A stretch of 64,000 nt of DNA from Aporrectodea caliginosa (lineage: Eukaryota; Annelida; Clitellata; Crassiclitellata; Lumbricidae). The number at the start of each line of letters is the position of its first letter. Position 1 is the first letter of the stretch. The stretch covers positions 2,009,395 through 2,073,394 of the forward strand of contig JACEVL010000029.1 of the NCBI GenBank assembly GCA_020284085.1, read 5' to 3'. This document shows positions 58,091-64,000 of the stretch, one piece after another. Below the pieces are notes generated by a model. That model made no database searches. It saw nothing but the letters and a program-made list of their open reading frames with translations, and was not told where the DNA came from. The position numbers and the translations under genes were made by a program.

Positions 58091-58142
58091 TCGAGAACCC
58101 AACCAAACAGAAGCGATCGCTTCTGTTTGGTTGGGTTCTCGA
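58091..58142. repeat. Perfect 52-bp palindrome
   Basis: TCGAGAACCCAACCAAACAG (58091-58110) through the centre GCGATCGC to CTGTTTGGTTGGGTTCTCGA (58123-58142). All 26 base pairs match with no spacer. Confidence 0.97.
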
Positions 58143-59480
58143 CTATCTTAAAACATAACCTTTTACGGTAATAACTAAGATAATAATTTGTGACGCATAA
58201 TGGGGCTGAGTCAACCTTTCTTCCGTTGCATCAACGCGTGATGGAACTTTCCAATGCAGCTGAGACGATCAATGACTCAACAACCGAGACCGTGTAGGTT
58301 CGCCTTCATTTCCCATCAATAATGCAACTTTCCTCCTCTAGGGGTCTCACGAGGTAGGCACCAATTTGCAGTTAAACGTAACTCAGTTATGTAAACTAAT
58401 ACATTACACTGTGTAATTGGAACTCTGTGTAGAATAGATTTATCTTGTGCTTGTCTGATAACTTCTTCTACTAGCCACACGGACACATGTCGTTGAACAC
58501 CAGATTGTTGCATGAAGACGTTCAATTTAGACACCTTTTAAAACTTTCAAATCCAGGTATATGTTCTTCAATAGTGTTTTGTCATGAATGTTTTCAGAAA
58601 ATTTTTGCCAGTAACAGCTAGAATACGCTCAATACACAATTGACAAAAGTATTTGTCCTATTGAAGTCAACGGCCTTTGATGCCAAAGGTGTTGTTAAAC
58701 AATTGAATGTAATTTCACTTAGAAATTAATATAGCGCCACTCTAATAAAAGACTAAAACTAGCCGGTGTATGCGCACGCTTAAGTGTTAATTTTGATTGA
58801 GACAATAAATTGATCATGGCCAAAGAATGCAAAGAAAACTCGATGAGTCCCCAGTGGTAGGCCGACGCACACACGTGGAACTAAACCAACGGATTCTCAT
58901 CCGTAACTGACAGATGGCATCAAGTTCAGCGTCTACATGGACCAAGCAGCGACGATTGTGTTTGAGCAACTACAGGCTGTAGTGTCTGCCACACAGGTTT
59001 TTGCCAACGCAGTGATGGTGGATGACGCAGGTCCAGCTATTCCTCGATCCGCCGGGTGCACGTAGACCAGATATTCGTCGCCTGCCTCTTGATAAATCGA
59101 ATCTCCATCAGTGACTATCGGTCGATGCCACTCCAAAGAACCACTTTGATCCTACTCCACCAAGACGAAAACTCTCTACAACAGATGACGTACTTGGTCC
59201 AGAAATTGCACACACGACGTGGGAGGTAGCATAGATAAAAAAGTAATAATCATTTAAGCAAGAGAGCAACTCTTTCCCGTTAAGTGATTGTGAACATTCC
59301 CCTATTCCTCGCCCCAACTTCATTCTTCCCTTTCCCCTTCCCCTCTTCCTCGTGACCAACTTATACCACTTGATCAGACACTGTCAACTACAGCAGCATC
59401 GACGACTTCATCAATTCATGCAACGCAAGACACTAATTAATTAGGACAACTCCATCTATCATCCTTGTAGTAATGTCCAG
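58143..59480. repeat. R1 dispersed repeat
   Basis: From 58410 colinear with 18690-19620 and 23810-25600. Landmarks are AATTGGAACTCTGTGTAGAA, a reverse C core (58528), a B-like core (58670), GATTCTCATCCGTAACTGA (58892) and TCTACATGGACCAAGCAG (58932). 58143-58400 has no recognised feature. Minus frames of 67-83 residues are not shared with other copies. Confidence 0.6.
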
Positions 59481-60010
59481 TGTTTAGTTAAATCTTGTCG
59501 ACGTCGCCGCTCCTCTTGATCTATACTTGGGGCTGGCACCACCAGAAAACGGTGGAGATGGAATTAACTAGCACAATATAGTCATTAGTCACGATTGAAA
59601 TACAACGTCAACCTTCCTTTACTGTACATAATTATAGCAGTGGTCGAAACGTTTTAAAAGTGCTTTATTCTGTGTTTAGCGACATCTTACAATTGCCCGA
59701 TTTGACCTTACCTGAACTTTACGTATGGGCAGGATAACTTCTACAGTTTATACGAGCATTATTTGCTCATAGATGAAATTTGTTTTTAAATTAAAACCAC
59801 TAAGTTACCGAGAGAAGCAGTTTTCAGGGTCAAACGAAATATTTATAGCGCAATCGTTCAGATTATACCAGAGTCGAGATCCCATGTTATGAAATCCACC
59901 CAAACGAAGCAGTCACAGCATTAGACTGAATAATCAGCTGAAGCTCTGGCCATTGGTGATATCGATGAACAACATTTAGCTCTAACAACGATTAACATTA
60001 TTTATTTTAA
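59480..60010 (+). repeat. Module array
   Basis: B core near 59480 and A-like at 59515-59555. A C-like core (59650) leads to B (59675), and the linked segment (59730-59945) is shared with 9675-9975 and 30740-30880. Confidence 0.5.
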
Positions 60011-60322
60011 AAAAAGGTCTTGGACCCAGAGACCACATGGAACAGTCTCTTCAACAACTACACTGGCTTCCCATTCGTGCCCGTATCCCTTCAAAATCTT
60101 CATCATGTTCATATCAATTTAAATTAAAATGAAATCCATGGTCGTGCCATCTCTGCTTCAAATCCTAGAGGACTCAGATGGCCACACGAACTTTACAGCG
60201 CAAAGGCGTTTGGAGATCGTGCTTTTGCTTGTCTGGTTAGAAACGCGCTATCCGTCAATGTTCATCTGTTGCAATTGTAAATTAAAACTAAAAACCCATC
60301 TATTGTATTGACTAAGAACACA
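60010..60322 (+). pseudogene. CR1/L2/Rex-like LINE ORF2 C-terminus
   Basis: Plus frames give LHWLPIRARI near 60059 (the LHWLPV/I-x-x-R-I element), then a region equivalent to 'LRSS...A-K-x-F-G-D-R-A-F' (AAGGCGTTTGGAGATCGTGC at 60200), then NALSVN-like residues and LKLKTHLLY followed by a stop at 60311. The ending 'LKTHLF' is typical of L2/CR1-group proteins. It lacks the AGCGCC 3' signature of the other LINEs here, so it is probably a different family. Confidence 0.65.
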
Positions 60323-61034
60323 GAACAAGGTTTAACGTCAAATTGTCATATTGACATAGAAAAAAACATCATTATTAACATCATTGGCAGCTCAATATAT
60401 ATAGACAGATTAAAAGTGTTCTAAAGGTGTGTAATGTGAACATATGCATTATAACATGATAGCGACGCTATAGAAGTCATCATTATATTAAATGTGTTAT
60501 TATCATGACCTGATGCAAGACCGAATATTATTATAATTGTTATTATTCATTTAATAAGCGCCACTGTATAATGACCAAGAATCATTCGATGGCGCTGAGC
60601 AATTGTGAGCGATGGACTTAATCAAGGTTCCTGCACAGAAACCGTTTCAGAGGAGGACGACGAGGAGTTTCGAACCCTTATTCTCTGTGCTGCCGTCGAA
60701 TATTATAATAACAGTTTCCGTTTAACGACATTTTATGGCAGGGCCGTTGATGTCGACCTCCTACCTTCTCACAGTTTTGGACTGGCATTTCCACAGTACG
60801 TACAGTGGCAGAGTTATTCTCTTTTAATTTACTTAACTTTAATTAATTCAGTGAAATTTTTTTGCACCAAAGGCAATTTATTCCCACCTTTCACTGGAGG
60901 TTCTCGTTCAGCGATTGTTAGTTATTCCAAACTTTTAACGACATCCAATGACTACCATGGCAGTTGACGCAGTTTAAAACAATTAATTAGTTAGTTTTCT
61001 TTATTGCAGTTCTTCGTTCAGTGGCGTCACGAGT
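60322..61034 (+). repeat. Module array with headless SINE type 2
   Basis: A C-like core (60423, CTAAAGGTGTGTAATGTG), the uninterrupted linked segment (60455-60520), a SINE type 2 body without head (60520-60700), B (60715) and A (60755-60805), and a last B-like core (60938). Confidence 0.55.
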
Positions 61035-61222
61035 ATATTGTATTGTATTTGAACACTTGTTATAGCGCCCCTACCAGATTCCTATTCAGAGGCGCTCCCG
61101 ACTACTGCGCGGACGCTGAATCGGAGTTTCACGCCGAAGCGCATGAGCAATTGCGAGTGAAGGACTTGCCCAGGGTCCCTACGCGGCGACTTTGAGGTGG
61201 ATTCGAACCCGCAACCCTCCAG
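61035..61222 (-). mobile_element. SINE type 1, head truncated
   Basis: Minus strand: GGGTTCGAATCCACC B box near the end, body, and LINE-like tail (GTCGGGAGCGCCTCTGAATA and GGGGCGCTATAACAAGTG) with an (ACAAT)n tail at 61035-61050. The A box is missing. Confidence 0.88.
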
Positions 61223-61799
61223 TTTAGTATAGTTGGGTAGTTGCTGTTTAACGACATTGGGCCATAGGAACATGGAACATCCTCCTTTTTATAGGCCTGA
61301 GATTGGTATTACCAGAGTAAAGTGGCAGAGTTTGGATGCGTATATTTAAGAGGTTTTTGGGCTCATGTTGTTATGTTGAGTAGGGTCAGGGTATTACTTA
61401 TCTAAGCTCAGAACCCGGTTGACGGGTATAATAGTCAATGTTAGCATCTTTTTAAAGGTGTCTAAATATTATTGGGTTGCTTTTATGTGCATCCAGACTA
61501 GAGCTGTTTTTAACCTTCAAAATAAAGCATCCAGTTTCACACTTGAATAAACTCCGTAACCGCTTTAAATTCTCATAGTGCCAGTTCCAAGCCTGGACAG
61601 AAGAGGAGGGCGACGCTCATAATCTGTGTTACGAGGCTGCTCATCCTTATACAGTTAATACCACTGTTAATACTAAACTTAAGTATCTTTGAGTTGGTGG
61701 AGTAAATTGTGGCCGTTTAAGAAATCGACAATGAAGCTAATTAGGAAACATCTAAGTTGTACAAGGAACAGTTACCGTATACTTTAGAGCGGTTTAATT
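61223..61799. repeat. A and C modules, plus-to-minus switch
   Basis: Plus A (61235-61320), C core (61453) and the CATCCAGACTAGAGCTG / CTTCAAAATAAAGCATCC junction, then a reverse A (61585-61640). Same order as at 34990-35180. Confidence 0.6.
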
Positions 61800-62105
61800 T
61801 GATATCGTCTTTATTTCATTGTGGCAGTTAGCATCCGATGTGAACCACAATCTCCATGTAACAAAAGCTACTGACTTATTCTACCACCTCGTCATTAATA
61901 ATTATCATTAGTGCAGTTGTTTTTTCATAACCATTGTCTTTTTGATACTTGTTTTAATCCTACATTCTGTCAAAATAGGCCACCAATAACTCTCTGCAGT
62001 CCCTCCTCACAATTCGCATTCATCGCTTGGTCGTCTGCAAATCTGTGTCCCTTTATTCCCTCCTTAACGTTCTCATTTGCATCTCGGATAAGTTATTCGA
62101 TGTAA
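61800..62105 (-). pseudogene. LINE-B RT fragment with the catalytic box
   Basis: The minus strand opens DANENVKEGIKGHRFADDQA with MNANCEEGLQRVIGGLF. This is the F-A-D-D catalytic box of the RT and its downstream 'EEGLQ' helix in the animal LINE group that ends GHIMRK...RGKPxxRW. It then decays (several stops). The region equivalent to 2690-2780 follows: an I-I-x-x-E-V-V-E segment and CHNEI-like residues. With 2400-2936 and 12244-12510 it lets most of the C-terminal half of this LINE be ordered. Confidence 0.72.
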
Positions 62106-62603
62106 GGTTAGTAGCTTTTAATCGACGCTGTGTCATATCAAAGATGATCAACTTCGCCCTCCTCCTTTCTATAGCTTTGGGACTGGCACCACCAGAGTGG
62201 GGGTAGTGGCAGATGTAGATGTTGATTTGGTGACAGTGAAGTTAGCACCGTTGCCTTACAGGTACATGTAGTAACAACTCCACGAAAAAAAGAGCAGGGA
62301 CACACACATTTTTTAGGCAAACAATATATATTGACAAAATAATTTCTTATTAAAGGTGTCTAAAACAATATTTCATTAGATTGGTTAGTTGCCGTTTAAT
62401 GACGCTTTGTCATAATAAGGATGAGTAGCGTGGTCCTCCTTCTTTCTACCGGGTTGAGACTGGCACTACCAGAGTACGGATAGTTGCAGACGTAGATGTT
62501 GAAGGGAATCAATGACAATCATGGTTTGCCTTACTCCCCTACGAAAACGTTACAGATGGAGCATACACTGGTACATGTATCTTGCTGTTTAGCGACACTG
62601 TGT
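62106..62603 (+). repeat. A and C modules, paired with 3661-4140
   Basis: A modules at 62115-62200 and 62385-62480, a C core at 62353, and a third A interrupted at 62604 by a LINE end. Confidence 0.6.
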
Positions 62604-62778
62604 CGTAATCGTAATCGTAATCGTAATCAAGCATTTATATAGCGCCACTCAAAACAGTCTCTTCACTGGTAAAGAGAGGTTTTCAGGCGCTTGCGGAACT
62701 GGTCAAAAGAAATAGAAAAAAGGTAAGTTCTAAGGGACTGCGGTAACTGGTTCCAGCTATTGGGACCAACAATATAGT
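62604..62778 (-). pseudogene. CR1/L2-like LINE 3' end
   Basis: The minus frame reads YIVGPNSWNQLPQSLRTYLF and DQFRKRLKTSLYQ before a stop: the 'GPxxWNxLPxxLR...FRxxLKTxL' C-terminus. The 3' UTR has GTGGCGCTATATAAATG and an (ATTACG)n tail at 62604-62630. The frame is clean over its whole 60 residues. It splits a module A. Confidence 0.85.
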
Positions 62779-64000
62779 TAACGTCGCCCTCCTCTGGCAG
62801 TGCCAGTCCCAAGATTTGGTTTGGTTGGTTGCTGTTTAACGACGCAACTTATTAATTCAATGACATTGATATCTCTGACTGTCTTTACCCTCTTAATATG
62901 CCTCAGAACCTTATTGGTGATTATTATAGCCAATATTGGCATCTGTTTTAAGGTGTTTAAAGTTGAACTTTTATAGGCCTACATGCGGAATAGAGCTGTG
63001 CTATCCTTCAACATAACTTATAACCAATTCCCTCTCTTATCCCCACGGTTATAGTTTGTAGGTAGATCGCAATCGTAAGCTTAGACTCCACATTTCTATA
63101 GCGCTACTTTCAAGCTGAACGCAGGGCACCAGCTTATTCACGAGCGCTGCTTCGTGTCAGACGGTTTGTCCAGAGATCGATGTCCAGTGGAGGTCCGAGT
63201 GTGGCTGCCAGAGAGAAGAGAGAGAGGAGGCAGAGTGGCTGCTAAGGCGGGTTTTGTTGCGGACGAGAAAGCTTTGAAAGCAGATGATCGGGTGGATTAG
63301 GGTAGGAATTCTTGAAGTGGTGAAACTTCCATTTAGAGTGGGAATCCTATTTGGTGATTAGCAGAGGAACCTGAGGTAGATGACGGTGGGTGAATGGCGG
63401 TATTGGTGGAAAACTGAGAACAGGTGAAGTTCAAAGGGAAGTTCCTTACAGAGTAGAGGTTCAGTGTTGTAGGACTTGAGGCGAATAGTTTTGCTAGCTG
63501 GTGTAGTATTCTCGTTCGTTATGACACTTAACATCATAGTAGGCTGGAACAGAAACCTCTGAGTAGGTCTCTCGAAGAGGCGCTATATAAACGAGTAGTG
63601 ACTGCAACCTGCTACGCCCCACACATAGGTCCTAGTAAATCGTGATCTTATATTATAGCCGGTCGATAGATTATCTGTCTTCGACCTGTGGATTAATAGG
63701 ATTATTATATAATAGGCCTACACTGCGCGCTGTTTCAGTGGCCGCGTTACAATAGGCATTTCTTATCAAACAATACTTTTCCTATATATGCCAGTTTCTT
63801 TAACATCTGCTTCGGTAGAAGAGACTTAAGTTATTCATAAAATGTGTTATTATAATTATTATTAAACCTATTTGCTCTGCTTCGTGGATCCTTCACATAG
63901 GTTGTTGTTCCATCAAAATGGCCATTTAGGTATGAACCAATTTCGAAATGAGGTAAACCTCAGGTTTATATATTAATCGGAGACATCACGTTAAAGGTGT
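62779..64000. repeat. Module array and unassigned purine-rich segment
   Basis: Remainder of the split A (62779-62820) and a C-like core (62950). 63090-63180 matches 7610-7700. 63190-63530 is purine-rich with no recognised frame. A LINE-like 3' signature (CTCTGAGTAGGTCTCTCGAA, GAGGCGCTATATAAA) lies at 63558-63592. A plus C core (TTAAAGGTGT) ends the window. Confidence 0.45.

Overview
The window looks like gene-free, transposon-saturated nuclear DNA from an invertebrate animal. I saw no intact host gene, rRNA, functional tRNA, operon or CRISPR array, and nearly every long open frame is a microsatellite translation or a piece of a mobile element. The organism call is an inference: APE/RT-type LINEs, tRNA-headed SINEs, and hAT, piggyBac, mariner and Gypsy-type elements together, with LINE 3' ends of the type common in molluscs and other lophotrochozoans. 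A mollusc is my best guess; the sequence does not prove it.

The background is a network of short conserved non-coding modules. Module A is about 110 bp and ends near GGACTGGCACTACCAGAG. Module B has the core GTTTAACGACATCTTATGGC followed by GCCGTTGACGTC. Module C has the core TTAAAGGTGTCTAAAT. C precedes B on the same strand, usually 20-60 bp away. Module C, on one strand or the other, occurs about every 1.5-2 kb. The modules build longer repeats: R1 (over 1.3 kb), R2 (about 0.5 kb), F (about 0.8 kb) and E (about 80 bp). The modules switch strand at a few recurring junctions, so parts of the window behave like large, degenerate inverted structures.

Younger elements are nested in this background, and several have readable target-site duplications (TSDs): a 4.3 kb fold-back element (12619-16893) enclosing a LINE that itself carries a hAT element (14148-15056); a hAT-like element (20788-21583) with an inverted internal copy at 24007-24704; a piggyBac-type element at 25660-26625; a 3 kb piggyBac-type element (31820-34864) with transposase remnants, a nested mariner (33024-33941) and a SINE; a hAT MITE (46090-46471) inside a LINE; and a second mariner (55464-56250). 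At least five tRNA-derived SINE types are present. One shares its 3' tail with the resident CR1/L2-like LINEs, as expected for LINE-dependent mobilisation.

From 37579 to 45575 a 4 kb unit is tandemly duplicated almost perfectly (3999 and 3998 bp). It contains the only sizeable intact frame, a truncated 268-residue Gag of a Gypsy-type LTR element. The surrounding 35.7-38.6 kb segment has an older diverged relative at 46.7-50.5 kb. Microsatellites are large and varied, notably 4514-4923, 13709-13860, 18241-18363 and 53398-54190.
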